From Thermothielavioides terrestris NRRL 8126 (taxonomy: Eukaryota; Ascomycota; Sordariomycetes; Sordariales; Chaetomiaceae), in the NCBI RefSeq assembly GCF_000226115.1, contig NC_016458.1, positions 6,668,001 to 6,732,000 of the forward strand: DNA of 64,000 nt, written 5' to 3'. The translations under genes were made by a program, and so were the position numbers. The notes under the pieces are model-generated. The model did no database searches. It saw only the letters and a list, made by a program, of their open reading frames with translations, and was not told where the DNA came from. Positions 48,325 to 61,113 of the stretch are shown here, piece after piece (the first letter of the stretch is position 1; each line of letters starts with the position of its first letter).

Positions 48325-50200
48325 GATGCCGTCGTTAACGAGGGAATGTGGTGAAAATTGAAAAATGAAGGCGGCAGGTCCTGTGGACAGCGAGCGGCAG
48401 CTGTGAGTCGAGAGATCGAAGCTGGAAGTGGGGAGAATTCGAAAACGCGGCCACGACGCGTCCGACGCGTGTTTGGGCGCGCTACCCCCTGAATTGTTTA
48501 ATTGATTGCAGGGGTCCGCAGCGACATGTTAACATGAGGGTGGGAATGGAAGAGGCCCCGCACTACCTTGACCCCGTGATGGAATGGCGGCCAAATGGGC
48601 CCCATGCATGGGGGCTGGAACCTGCCTGCAACAACCGCGGGCACTGTACATGATAGCCCCTCTCACCAGCCTTTGCACCCCAGTAAGTGTGCCCAGTGTG
48701 AATGTCCACAACCAAACCTTGCCAGCACTCGATCAGGCGGTCTGCCCCGCGATTTTGACTGCGAGTTTGGAGGTAGCTATTGATCTATCTAGTGTCGCGT
48801 ACTTGTAGAACCATGACTTTTCTGGCAGCGGGCGCAAGGGATCTATCTGGCTGTTGGGAATCGCAGGATGGTATGCGCCTCGGCGTACGGGATGATCATG
48901 GATGAGCCAACGGGATCCTCTTCACCCTTTTACCTCCGTACAACACCCGCCGAGCCCGAGAAGTTCTGCGCGTGAGCATCTGGAGTTGCACGCTCAAGAT
49001 CCAACGTCAAGGGCAACCATTACCACGGTATGCCTAGGAAGGCCGAAGTGAAGGGCAGCGCCGACGACAACTCGAGCTCGCGCACAGCTCTCGCGGCTCC
49101 TCCTCAGCGCTCCATTGCTGCCAGCCTCAGAACCCTGCCGACTCGAGCGGCTCCCGAAGGCCGTCAGAACATTTACCCCCCTTCTGTCCATGCTGCAAAC
49201 GGATGCAAGTGGTCTGAGAGGTCCCTGCACACGCTTAACAGGAGAGCTCACGCTCCTGCTGTGCTGCTGTGCTGCTGTGCTGCTGTGCTGCTGTGCTGCT
49301 GTGCTGTGTGCATCAACCGCCGCGCGAGGGCTGGCAGGTGGCTGGATCCCGCCCTGTTCCGGCCAAAACAACACGGAGTCCGGGTCCCGTCTCGACCCAA
49401 CCCCATCCATCCGGAGGGTTTGCATCCCATGCCTGCTATCCGAAGCCAGACACAGCAGATGGCAGAACGAACGCTTTTAGAAGGGATGGTTCACGCACTC
49501 TGCAATGCACGTCTCGCCTCGCTGTGGATCGTCGTGCATACCGTGTGTTGGTCCTCGGCAGACTCCGATTCTGCTTCCATTAATAGATGGGAAAGCTTTG
49601 CACCACTCGCACTATGCGGTATTGGGCCTCGGACGCCTCGTCTGGATGCCGCGTCTCGATCGTCGAGTGCCGTTTGGCATGGTTACTGTGTCGGAAGGGA
49701 AAGCGAACAGGCAAATTCGTGCCCTGCGACATGCCGAGAGCAAATGTTTGTGGCTGTCCTCTGCGGCCGCAAACGACAAACACACAAAGCCGAGGGCCCG
49801 CGGACTGCTTCCGGCAGTCCCGTTGGCTGTTTGCTTTTCTTTTGGCGATGCACGTGACGCTCATGGACTCGAGTATGCTCGATGTTGCCTCGTTTTGCTG
49901 CTGCGTTCAACTTTACGCTGCCCGATCGATGCTGTGCGGCTTGGAGAAGGGGCATCAGCCACCAAGGACTTGAGATGGTGGTGCGGAATCCCGCCAGCGC
50001 ATGCAGTGGGCATCTGTCCGGAGCCCCTTTTTTGGTTGACTCTGTGTCCGGTCACCAACCACCCAAGACGCGGACATGACTGGCTTCTCTGACCGGGCAT
50101 CCGGCTCTCGGCAAACCCAGAATCTCAGTGCAATAGGTGAGATAGTATGTGTCACGTCAGGGGTAAGGGGCTCAGAGCTTGGCACAGCGCACTGGCCATA
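48325..50200. other. Intergenic: MCM3 upstream to edge of transposon block
   Basis: About 1.9 kb of GC-rich DNA. Long overlapping frames exist (the longest 275 codons from 49030) but pass through a microsatellite and have no motifs. A TATA-like run GATATATATATACC at about 50217-50230 lies just before composition turns AT-rich and may belong to an LTR or a promoter. Confidence 0.5.
49257..49308. repeat. Microsatellite, unit GCTGCTGT
   Basis: About six tandem copies of an 8-bp unit. Because 8 is not a multiple of three it would shift any reading frame when the copy number changes, which argues against coding use. Confidence 0.85.
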
Positions 50201-50479
50201 GCTTCCCCACTCCTGGATATATATATACCACGCTCTGTTCAGTCTTTAGCTCTCCTTTGTACTAGAACAACGCACTCTCTCTTTGCATTCCAATGCTCTA
50301 CTACGATCCTACCGTTGCATCTACACCTTGTAGCTCGCTATAGCGTATTAGTTATAAGCCTAGGCGCTCTATAATTATATATAGCTAGTAACCTATAGCA
50401 AGCTCTCTCTCTCTTCTTTTCTTATACTTTATACCTCAATATAACGACTATCGAGAGCAGTTTAACTATTACGCTCTAG

Positions 50480-53400
50480 TCCTATATAGATTAGACTAAG
50501 TGGTTTATAGAGCTTAAGCTTATAGCTATAAGCAATAGTATCTAGGACAAATATAATCTAAATACTCCTAATAAGCTTTAGGATAAGCAATTGAAAGTTC
50601 CTTCGGAGAATAAAATAGTCGAAGAGCTTTATAAAAAGTATACTAAGGAATTAGATATCCCTATAGGCTAAGCCCTAGCTCCTACTAAATAAGAGGTTAC
50701 TACTAAGCTTAAAGCTATATATAAAGAATACTTTGTATTTATAGCTATTTAAGAGAGTAGGATAAAGTTATATTCGTTTATTCTCTAGTAGATTATACGC
50801 TCTATTTACTAACCTCTATTTAACATTGTATATATCGTTATTTCAAACGTTAGACTTAGTAGTCCCTAAGCTCTTATTTATAAGCTCTATAAGTAGCTTA
50901 CGCCCTCTAATACTTTTATTAAAGATTTAGCTATTCAACAATATATAATAGTACTATAAAAGACATATAGAGTAGATATCAATCTATATAAGTGGTACTA
51001 CTCTTAGAACAAGGCGTACCTATATATAAAGAGCTTCGATATCCCTAAAGTGGTGGACCTAGAGCATCTAAACACCTTATCGAAGTGGTCGGTTACTAGA
51101 TCGCCCTAGACTAGGCTTGTTACTAGCTCTCTAAGATCGAGGTACTTAAGGCCTAAAGGCACTTAATTCCTACCCTCAAAGAGCTAGGTACTTACCTTAG
51201 TATTTAAATCAACAACACTGCTACTAAAGGGCTTAGCTATAGCGTATTTACCTCTTTAAAAGTAGCTTAAGGCAATAGTTCTATAGATAATATAGGCTCT
51301 TATAGCTTAAGGCTCTACTTATACCTCTATAAAGCTAATGGCAAATATAGGTAGAAGTTAGTAGAGTACTAGTTTCTCTAGATAGTAATTACTAGGGTAG
51401 AGAAGGGCTACTATAAGCTTTTAGAAGTATAGATTACTAAGATTAGAGAACGCTTTAACAAACTAAAGTGTAATTCCTTTTAGAAGAGCCTCTAAAAGCG
51501 GTATAGCTCTAGCTCTATAGAGTAGGGGAACTCTAGGTCAGCTTCTTCTAACAAGGTTGTCTATACTATTATCGACCTAAGCCTCCTAGGCAAAGGAGCT
51601 TACTATCTACTTATATTCTCGACTACTATTATCTACTAGCTCTCTTAGAGTACTCTCTTTAATAATTGTACTGCTTTATATATTATTAACAATAAGAAGC
51701 TCTTAGTTCCTAGTACCTTTATACCATTAGAAGACAATGACTATATAGAAGTAGGTACTACTACTTTTCCTATTTTAGGAAGAGGAGAATATATTATAAA
51801 AGGAGTATTAGATAGAGAGTAGAGGAAAGGAACTATAGACCTTTATTTAAAGAATGTCGCTATAGTAGAGGGCTTTTATATTAATATTATATTAGAGATC
51901 GCTCTATATATAGCTAGCATTTAGTATTTAGGTCTAGACTACTCTCTATAGTATAGAACGTTTAAGAAGAATATAAAGGTTAAGCAGTTGGTTTATAAGT
52001 TTAATATAGTTTTCCTTAAATCAAAGAACCTTTCCTTTTACTTTTATACTCTCTAACCTTTATAAAGCTTTATAGGCCTAGTAACAGTGAATATAGTTGT
52101 TTATAAAGATAATATAAGGTTATATACATTATATATACCTTAAGAGAGAGAAGATACTAAGGAGCTTTAGTATAAGAGATCTAGACATCTAGGTTAGAGA
52201 GCTCTTTAGGCATTAGTATAAAGCGTAAAGAACGTTAAGATCTAAGGAACATCGACAATCGAATATAAGGCATATACTCTATTATATACTAGGGAGTATA
52301 ATATACTTTATAAAACAAAGTATTGCGCTTTATAGCTATTCTAGCGTATCTCCTAGGACCTCTTTTTATTCTCTCCTAGGTTTAATAGATCTTAGTACCT
52401 CCTTATAATTAAGGACAAATTCAGTAGACAGATCTAGGCTTTTACGCTCTTTAACAAGGGTTAAACCAAGCTCTTTAACACTATTAGAGCTTTTAAACGC
52501 TAGGTCAAATGGCAATAGGGACTCAACGTCTATAAGATCTACTAGGACAATGATATAGGAGTTATTATACTAGAAGATCGCTAACCAACAACTTACTAGC
52601 TCTAGGTATATAACAAAGGCATTGACTTAGAGCTCGCGCCAATATATATACTATAGCTAAATAGAGCGTTAGAGTATATAGAACAAGTCTTATAGCTAAA
52701 GAGTATAAAGATACTCATTAATGTAAACCTACCTACAAAGCTCTAACTAGAGGGTATAAAGGTAGTAGCCTTCTTATATACCATCTCGCCTAGCTATACT
52801 TATAGTTTTTAAAGCCCTAACGAGATACTCTACTCCTAGTTTAAAAACTACTTTCACTAATAGAAACCGACCTTCTACTAAGCGCTAATAGTAGATCTAC
52901 GCCCTAACTAATCTAAGATCTTTATATACAGCTATAAAGTATACCTCTTAGATAAAGAGCGTAAAGCTAGGCATTAGAAAAGAGAATTCAAAGTACAGCT
53001 ATATAGGCGAATTAAGTACCTAGTTAGATATAGAGTATCTAACATTTATCGTATCTAAATGCCTAAGCTCAATAAGATTATTGTAATAAGGAATATAACG
53101 TTCAACGAAAAGACCTTTTACTATCTAGGTGAGGAAGAGCTTCTAGCTTACAAAGTTACTATTGTTAAAAATATAGTAGAGTACCTAAACAAAGGGGTTA
53201 AAGAGACCTAGGACGCTAAGTTAATTCTTCGAACGCTCTACAAACTTAAATATAGAGGACCAACCCTAGAGTCTATTACTATAGTTCCTAAGTACAAGAG
53301 CACACCACTAGGTTAAGACTTAGGGATAGGGGAAGCATAAGCGTAAAGTAGACTTTTAACCCCTAAGATGTCACTGGAACTATAGGCTTAGCTATAGAAA

Positions 53401-53606
53401 GAGCTTATAAACGGAAGTAATAATGGAAATAGGGGTCTAGTCGATAATTCTAGTACTCTTCTAGAGACTAGTAGAGTATCTAAGGACCTTAGGCTAGCAG
53501 TGGCTATCCTATAAGGCGCTACCCCTAGGAATAAACGTAAAGCTTCTCTGCCTACAGAGCACCTAGCTCTATAAAGCGAATATAAAGCTTCTCTACCTAT
53601 AGAGTA
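50480..53606 (+). pseudogene. Ty1/copia element, left part (gag to integrase), RIP-decayed
   Basis: Plus-strand reading, with TAG/TAA where CAG/CAA is expected, recovers a Gag-like region (WFIELKLIAISNSI, near 50500), a long middle part, and the integrase core near 52400-52580 (LLIIKDKFSRQ, then NVYKIYQDNDIG, matching copia DDYSR and SDNG positions). The linker to RT has short tandem repeats (53540-53611). No intact frame remains. The left LTR was not identified; AT-rich decay begins near 50340. The element continues at 61114 after the nested insertion. Confidence 0.75.
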
Positions 53607-53611
53607 CCTAG
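53607..53611 (+). repeat. Target-site duplication, left (CCTAG)
   Basis: CCTAG directly precedes the LTR starting at 53612, and the same five bases follow the other LTR at 61109-61113. Five base pairs is usual for Ty3/gypsy integration. Confidence 0.8.
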
Positions 53612-53871
53612 TGTAACGTGCTAGCCTTATAGCGTCTGCAGATAAGCGTACAATATTCTATTCAACTACCTTAAGGAGAGAAAAGGAGAAGTATAGGTAG
53701 TGGCCTTTGTACACAGAGTTTTCAAGGGCTTGTATATAGGGGGCTTAGACCGATGTTATTCTAGGCACGAGGTGGGCCCGCTATAGGCCTACGCTAAGCC
53801 TAGTATAGGACTACTATAGATCCTAGGCGTAGCCCTATATACCTAGCCTAGGTATAGCCCAGTCTATAATA
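53612..53871 (-). repeat. LTR of nested gypsy element (260 bp, 3' LTR in element orientation)
   Basis: Aligns end to end with 60849-61108 at the same length. The plus-strand start is TGTAACGTGCTAG and the end is GTCTATAATA, a decayed form of GTCTGTAACA. Differences seen between the two LTRs are mostly transitions, as expected for RIP. Confidence 0.85.
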
Positions 53872-53873
53872 TA

Positions 53874-53885
53874 CCCCCCCCTTCT
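53874..53885 (-). other. Polypurine tract of gypsy element
   Basis: On the minus strand the sequence is AGAAGGGGGGGG, two bases from the LTR edge, the expected plus-strand primer site for reverse transcription. The G run has escaped RIP. Confidence 0.75.
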
Positions 53886-54354
53886 AGATAGGGAGCCGAA
53901 TTGGGGCAGTCTAGCGCGGTTGCCTACTAAATGCTCGCCGCTTACAGTCATCTTACTACCTAGCTATAGGCCGTTTATTTATATTACTTTGGTAGAACGC
54001 TAATTAGCCTCTTTCCTAACCGTACTTTCTCTTATAGTAGTCGTACTACGCAAAGTCTATCTACTAGTTGTATACGACCTAGGCCCTCTCTTACCTATTA
54101 AAACTCCTCCCCCCCCCTATAAACTTCGTGCTCTATATTTTCTCTCTACTACTATTGTATACTTCTATCTCTCCCCTATAGTTCCTCCTCTATCCTCCCT
54201 ATATATAGGTTCTTCCTACCTCGATCTCGTCTTATATATATCCTTCGTTTACTACGCTCCCACTCTACGCACGTCTCTCAACCTTTCTATATATAGCGAC
54301 GTCTACGTCGCCCTTACTACCTCCGTCGTATATTTACACTACGTTCTATTAGCA

Positions 54355-55176
54355 ATGTCCTTGTCTTTTGTACAACCCTTTTATATCTACGACGACACCG
54401 TTTCGACCCTATCGTAGACCTAGTAGAAACCTACTATATACCTAGTTTGTCCCTACGACTTTTCCTCCCTATATACGCTCGACTTCCTATTGCTTCTTTA
54501 TATATACGCCCTATATATATTGCAATTACTCACTTTCAACCTCTACAATAGCTCCCTATTCCCTTTGTAATAGCAATATATCCTTAAAGATCGCCCGCTT
54601 TATTTATATTTATACTCGCTAAAATGTTGGTTGCAACCGCTTCGTTTAATAGCAGTGGCAAAGAGCACTATCCTAGAGGAGACGACAACGAGGACTATAA
54701 TGTATATCACTTTACGTCAAGCCTACCTCGGCCCTAAACTAAAAGCTAACAGTGTCTTAGATAGAACTACAATAATCGTAGTAACTCCTTTCGCTACGCT
54801 ATTAGTAGCTATATTATTGAGGGCGACTCTAATAACAAGGACAACGCTCTTCTTAAAGAGGAGGGCAACGTCTATCTAAACTATATTAAGCGGCTTCTAT
54901 ATAGCAACTTCGTTGATTACGTCCAAGGCTATAGAGAAAGTTGTATAGAGTATACGAAGTTATACGCTAAGTACTATTAGGATCTAGCACTCTAGGCTAC
55001 TAACGCCTTTCTATATTTAGGCTTAAAACGCTTAGTTAAACTCTATATTGATAATTAAGTTGTTATAGAGCCTACCTAGAAGAAGACTAAAACTAAGCTA
55101 GCTCGCTATACTATTTTAAAGGTATTGTTTATCGTATTTATATATAACTTTTATAATATAATTGGCGTAGCCCTAT
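54355..55176 (+). pseudogene. Possible antisense ORF relic in the gypsy 3' region
   Basis: This lies between the chromodomain and the polypurine tract, opposite to pol. A plus-strand frame from the ATG at 54624 runs about 184 codons with seven internal TAG/TAA codons and no TGA. Composition is hydrophilic and protein-like (KEEGNVYLNYIKRLLYSNFV). An upstream ATG at 54355 may mark the original start. Stop frequency is only moderately below chance for such AT-rich DNA, so coding origin is uncertain. No family is recognised. Confidence 0.3.
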
Positions 55177-55899
55177 AGCACTGATCCCTAGTGCGTTTAG
55201 CCTTTGTCTCTAACACACCTCTAGCCACCCCCTCTACACCTTCGACTCTAGGTCGCTACAGAGCCCTAATTCTATACTAGGCTCCTTAGAATAGCCTCGC
55301 CTTATAGTAAAACAGCTACTTAGTTAAATATATTGTATAGTACCTCGAATCTTCCTATAGGGAGAACCATTATATTATAGGCGCTATCTATACAATAGTA
55401 TAGTCTTAGGCCACTGTCCTTAAGACGAACTTACGCCTAGTAGATTATATAATTGCGCTTACTACCCCCTCGCCTATATATACTCCTTAAAGGTCCCGCC
55501 CTTGCTTCTCGCCTTATATATACGCACCCTCCTTTGACCTATACTATAGACGACGCCTATCTTTTCCTATAGAGGACGTTTTATATACTTATTAAGCGTA
55601 TATACTACCTCTGCCCTATACCCCCTATACGCCTATTTTGGCCCTATATATACTCGCTCCGCCTATATATCTGTTTAAAGATAAGGAGGAGGACCTACTA
55701 AATATAAGGTCTACTATAGAGCTAGAGTAGTTAGTGCTACTTATACGTCTTATTGTCCTTTTATATATAGCTACGTTCTATCTAGATTTAGGAGGGTAGT
55801 TAGACTTAGGTATATCGTAGTTTCCCTACGCCTAAGTGGTTATATTTGTCTAAGTAGGCAATTCTTATAGAATAGTCTATATACGAACATTGTATTTTC

Positions 55900-58800
55900 C
55901 TACCCTCTTCCTATTCGATATAGGCCCATCGTTGTATTATACGTCTCCCTACTTCCGTTTAAACTTATCGAGTACAACTGTATTAAGGAAGTTCTCTAAG
56001 GGCTTCTACGTTGGTTTATTATAGCCTACCTACTTAATATATATATCGTAGTTCTTCCTCTTCCCCTATACGTTCTAAGCCTTGAGAATCGCCTCTACCC
56101 TATACTCTTGCTAGAGGACACTCTCCTCCGATATAACCTATATAAGGTTTAGCCGCTTATCTATAACCTTCTATAAAGGGAGCGGGTCAAAGGCTGCTCG
56201 CTCAACTAGGTCAATATAGAAGGTCGGGTATAGGCTATATAGTATATCGAGTATCACTGTTAAAGGAGTAGGTACTACAACCACTTTATACTTAGTGTTT
56301 AGCTAGTCGAGCTTCTTACTAGGGCGGTTCGTCTTTATATTATATAGAGAGAGCTATACCTTGTCCCCTACCTTAAACTGCTTAGCTAGGTGGTAGGAGC
56401 GGTTCATATTCACCTACTGCCATTGCTATATATATACGATAGTAGCCTATATCTACTCTATTTCCTCCTTTAGATAGCGTAGGAACTAGGCGGCGCGATC
56501 CTCTAGGGACGCTATAGACGCTATTAGGATCGTAATAAACTGTATAGGACTTATATTGAACCTATAGAGGAGGTAGTTTAGGCTTACTCCGATTATAGAC
56601 AAGTCTCTATTATTAAGCGTAAACTAGTAGGCTAGGAGGTGCTTAGGCTAATTATACTGTATAAAGGAGACGAAGATCTAAAAGATTGCCTATACTTCCT
56701 AGTTAACCCGCTTTATACCCCTATCTATCTAGGGATAGTAAAAGGTCGACAAAAGCTATTCTACCCCTACTGCCTTATAAAGCGTAGTCTAGAACCTATT
56801 TAGCTAGTCTAATCTATAGTCGGTTATAATCTAGGTTAGAAACCTATAAAAGCGCTACTAGACGTTGTAGAACTATAGAGCGTACTCCTCCGCCTTTATC
56901 AAATATATAGCCTCGAGCTATATATATTTGGAAAGGCGGTTGGTAATCACTATAAGGTAGTAAAGCGCCTCCTTATTCCTTATAGGGAGGTCGATTATAA
57001 AGTTAATAGAAATCTGTTTCTAAAATTAGTTAAGAACTAGCAAAGGCTATAAAAGCCCTTATTGCAACTATCTAAAAATCTTGCTCTAGTAGCACTAATT
57101 GTAGTTCCTAATAAATCGCTTTACGTTAGACAATATAAGGTTCTAATAGTAATCCCTCTAGAGCATTTTAAATAGCCTATTATAGCCTAGGTATCCTAAT
57201 ATAGTCGAGTTATAGATCTGTTAGATGATTATAGTAGTTAGAGGCTCCTATATAGGGAGCTAAAGCTAGCTATAGAACAAGAGTACGCTTTATATATTAA
57301 GGGAGTAGTCTACGATCTAGGTCTATACTATATTTGCCTTCTTTAGGAACTTCTAGGCCCTATTATAAACAGCCTAGAGCTAGTAAGTGTAGTGCTCGTC
57401 TTTAACGACACTCTTATCCTAAAGGGCAGCTAGCTACTTATCTTCGAAGAGTATCTCCTCTGTAGACAGTCTAGCCTCCTCCTATACACTAGTCTAGTAC
57501 ACTTTGATTAAGGGGAGTAGCTAGGCGATACATTGGCTATCCTTAGGCTTATCTTATTCGCGTTGAGAGAGTATATTAGGGCATAAAGCCTAGGACCCTA
57601 GCTAGTATTTTAGCTCGAAGTTAAATAAGGAAAGTGTCTCCGCCTATTAGGCTTGTTATTCGCTAATTAAACGTAGCTAGGAGAAGTACTTAAGGTTCTT
57701 ATAATTAGTTAAGATAGTAAAGGGAGCTACTATACTCTAAAGCTCTACCGACTATACTTTAAAGTAGAAGATAATAGTCAATAGCTCTTTGTTATAGATA
57801 GTATAGTTGCATTTGGTAAAGCTTAGTTTTATAAAGTAGTAGGCTATAGGATAAAGAACCCTATCCTCCCCCTACTAGGATAAGTATCCGCTAAGCGCTA
57901 TACTAGAATAGTCTACTTCTACAATCGTCTCCCTCTTAGGATCCTACTAGATAAGGATTAGCTCCGATATAAATGTAGCCTTAAGTGTATTAAAGGCCTC
58001 CTATTCCTCCTTGCCCTAGTGGAACAGAATATTCTTATAGGTAAGGCGTATTAATAGAGCTACTTTCTTAGAGAAGTTGGGGATAAAGTTGTAGTAGAAA
58101 TTTATAAATCTAAGGAAGCTCTATACTCCTTAGACCCTATAGGGTACCTCCTATTTATAGATAGCCTTGATCTTTTTAGGGTTAGGACGGATATAGACTC
58201 CTACCTCTATAATATACCCTAGGTACTTAACTTCTTTTACTACAAATATATATTTCTTAAGGTCTAGGTTAAGACCTATATCCCTTAGTCTTTAGAGAAC
58301 CTTATATACCTTCCTTATATAGTCCTTCTAGCTTTTACTAGAGTATACTAAGATATCGTTGAGGTATATTGTTATATAGTCTCCTAGCGTTGGACTAAAG
58401 GCGTTGTTAATATATCTCTAGAACATTGTAGAGGCACCTACAAGCCTAAAGGGGTAAACTAGCTACTTAAATAGTCTAAACCTTATATAAAACGCTATAA
58501 GATACTTGTCCCCTTTAGCTATTTGGATATAGTAGAATATAGCCCTAACGTCTAGCTTTATAAGCTATTTAGCCCTAGCTAGGGACTAAAGAGTCTCCTT
58601 AATTAGGGGGAGTAGGTACTAGTCCTATTTAATAATCTTATTTAGGGCTTAGTAGTCTATATAAAACCTCTACCCTCCTCCTAGCTTCTTTATAAGGAGG
58701 ACTAGGGTAGCTACTAATAAGGAACTTACTTAAATCTACCCTTTATCTATTAGGTCTACGACCTACTTCTAAATCTCTAGGAGGTAGTCCCTTAGTATAT

Positions 58801-60800
58801 TGTATAAGGGGCCCTAAAGGAGCTTAGAAGGCTTTCTATCTAGGCCTATCTTAAAGCAGATATAATAGTCGGCTTCCCCCTAATAGGGAGGTAGGCCGTT
58901 CGCCTTTTCCTTGTCGAAGAGGTTAGCGAAGTTATATAGCTCCTTTGGCAAAGCAACTTTCGAGTCTAGTTTATCTTTAGGCTAGGAGATAGCTACTTCT
59001 AGGATAGTAGTCATCTTATAAATACTAGTGACAAGGAATATATCCTAGGCCCCTTTAGACTTCTTCCTCTATACTCTATAGGCTAGGCCTATAAATACTA
59101 CGCTTATAATTAGAGTAGTATTAGTTTCCTTTTAACGTAAAGAGCATTTATATATTTGTAGCCCCCTTTGCGAATTAACAGTAAGGACTCTATTAGTAAG
59201 GTCTAGTGTAATCCTATAGTAGTTTATCTAAAGGAGCCCTAATATAACGTTATAGGCTAGCCCTAGGACTATATAGAATATAGTAGTACTTATCTACCTA
59301 TCAATATCCATTATAATATAGGCAATGTATATAATCTTCTTTATAATCTACACCTCTTTGACAATAACGCCTAGGATATAGGAAGTCGATAGGCTTACCT
59401 ACTCGATCTTTAACCTTTAATATACTCTTTCGCTAATAGCTCTATAGCTCTAGTACCTACTATCTATTTATATATTTATAAAACTAAAGGAGTTTAGAAA
59501 AACTAGGATAAGAAAGGGTAGCTTATCTATTCTCTCTCTAATCTCTATAAACTTGTTCTATAAACGGTTAGGTCCTTTCGGCCCTTATATAAGACTTTGT
59601 ATAGGGGCTACTCTTTTCCCTCCTCCTCCTTAGAGGAGGAGTCCTCTTCTACCTAGTCCTTAGCCTCTAACTTATTAATATCGACCTAAGGAGCTAGCCT
59701 CTTAGCTAAGGTAAAGGGATAGGCGGCTACAAAGTAACCCTAGCGCCTATAATGAATATAGACTCTAGCCTACTAATACGCTATATATACTTCGTCGTTT
59801 ACCTACTTTACCTATAGTATATCTATACTACGTTTCCCTCCTTTCTACTACTACTTCCCTCTATAACCCTAGTTAGCTCCCCCCTAGGTAGGGGCAATGT
59901 AAGTTGTATTAATCCTAGTTATTAGTGTATCTCCTTCTATATCCTTCTCTATATCTACGTTAGGCCTAGGCCGCTTACCCCTAGGCCATTGCTATTTTTC
60001 CTCTAGACGAAGGGCCTCTAAGTTGGTAGCGATCTTATAGTACCTTTTGACTACTATAGTATAGTCGTCCTATAGGACCCCCTGCCTAACTACGATATAC
60101 CCCAACTTTAGAGAGAGGTATCGTTGTAGTTTAGTAAGCTATAGCTCGTTAGTCCACTTAAGCCTCCTAGCCTTCGACAACTTTGCTTTAAAGCGAATAA
60201 AAAAGGAGGAGAATAGCTTATTATCTCTTTAATAGAGTAAGTCCAACTCCGTCAAGGCTATAACCTACTTATATAGGTCTATATAGATTGTCCTAAGGTA
60301 TCTAAAGAATATATATAGGTTATAATTGTTGAGAGGGCCCCTAGACTCGTAGTAGGCTACGACTTTAGACTAGACCCTTTAGCTAAGGTTCCCCTAAACG
60401 AATACCTACTATTTATAGAGACCTCTAATAAAGTCCTAGTCCGCCTCTAGAACGTACGTTATTGTAGCTCTCTAAATAGCGAAGAGCTCCTTTTTACCGT
60501 CGAAGGGCTGTCCTACTAGGAGGCGCTTCCGCTATATCCTAGGGGCTACTAGGGCTATAGCGTTGGCTATTAGAGCTAGGGTATTAGCTACTATAAGAAC
60601 GTTTATAGTATAAGCTATAGTAGTCTAAGCTATATAAAGCTCTTCGATAGTTGCGTTTTAATAAGCTATTGTCTTCTATAGGAGCTAGAGGTATTTATAG
60701 ACCTAATCTAGGTTCAGGACCTACAAGGCGCTAGGGTTGTTTATATTAGCGTCTAGTCTACTCGTTGTTAGCGTCGATATACCTAGTATACTATTCTCGT
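55900..60800 (-). pseudogene. gag-pol remnant of the chromovirus
   Basis: Read on the minus strand through RIP stops. The Gag zinc knuckle near 59715-59775 has the Cys and His ligands changed to Tyr. Reverse transcriptase lies at about 58100-58760: GGGLRFYIDY, KLDVRAIFYYIQIAKGDKYL, PFRLVGASTMF and YLNDILVYS (family form YLDDILIYS). RNase H is at about 57600-58050. Integrase is at about 56350-57430, with VEQLLSTFYYPQID followed by RGIKRVNQE, where the catalytic Glu of the family is Lys. The chromodomain is at about 55960-56115 (YRVEAILKA, VGYNKPT). Identification rests on these motifs in order. Not functional. Confidence 0.82.
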
Positions 60801-60848
60801 CTATACCTAGAAGTAGGAGTCGCTCTATTAGCGCGAAGGTAGTTGAAA

Positions 60849-61108
60849 TATAATGTACTAGCCTTATAGCGTCTATAGATAAGTGTACGATATTCTATTC
60901 AACTACCTTAAGGAGAGAAAAGGAGAAGTATAGGTGGCGGCCTTTGTATATAGAGTTTTCAGGGGCTTGTGTATAGGGGGCTTGGACCGATGTTATTCTA
61001 GGTGCGAGGTGGGCCCACTATGGGCCTGCGCTAGGCTTAGCATAGGACCGCTGTGGATCCTAGGCGTAGCCCCACATACCTAGCCTAGGTATAGCCTAGT
61101 CTGTAACA
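60849..61108 (-). repeat. LTR of nested gypsy element (260 bp, 5' LTR in element orientation)
   Basis: Partner of 53612-53871. The right edge keeps the undecayed CTGTAACA end, and 60950-61108 is less mutated than the rest. In element orientation it begins TGTTACAG. Confidence 0.85.
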
Positions 61109-61113
61109 CCTAG
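61109..61113 (+). repeat. Target-site duplication, right (CCTAG)
   Basis: Matches the CCTAG at 53607-53611. Removing the element and one copy rejoins the copia reading frame and its tandem repeat. Confidence 0.8.

Larger units (their letters stand above)
53612..61108 (-). mobile_element. Complete, RIP-decayed Ty3/gypsy chromovirus nested in a copia element
   Basis: A 7.5-kb element in minus orientation with 260-bp LTRs at both ends, a polypurine tract beside the LTR at 53871, CCTAG target duplication, and a gag-pol remnant in the order zinc knuckle, RT, RNase H, integrase, chromodomain. About 2 kb between the chromodomain and the polypurine tract is not explained by pol. Numerous in-frame TAG/TAA codons make it non-coding; it is dead. 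It splits a plus-strand copia element at a CCTAG inside that element's tandem repeat. Confidence 0.87.

Noticed and set aside
49030..49857. 275-codon open frame on the plus strand
   Set aside because: It runs through the 8-bp microsatellite, is overlapped by several other long frames on both strands, and shows no motif; GC-rich chance frame.
54631..54879. 82-codon open frame in the transposon block
   Set aside because: It is out of frame with the more protein-like relic at 54624 and has low-complexity Thr/Leu/Ile/Arg composition; likely chance.
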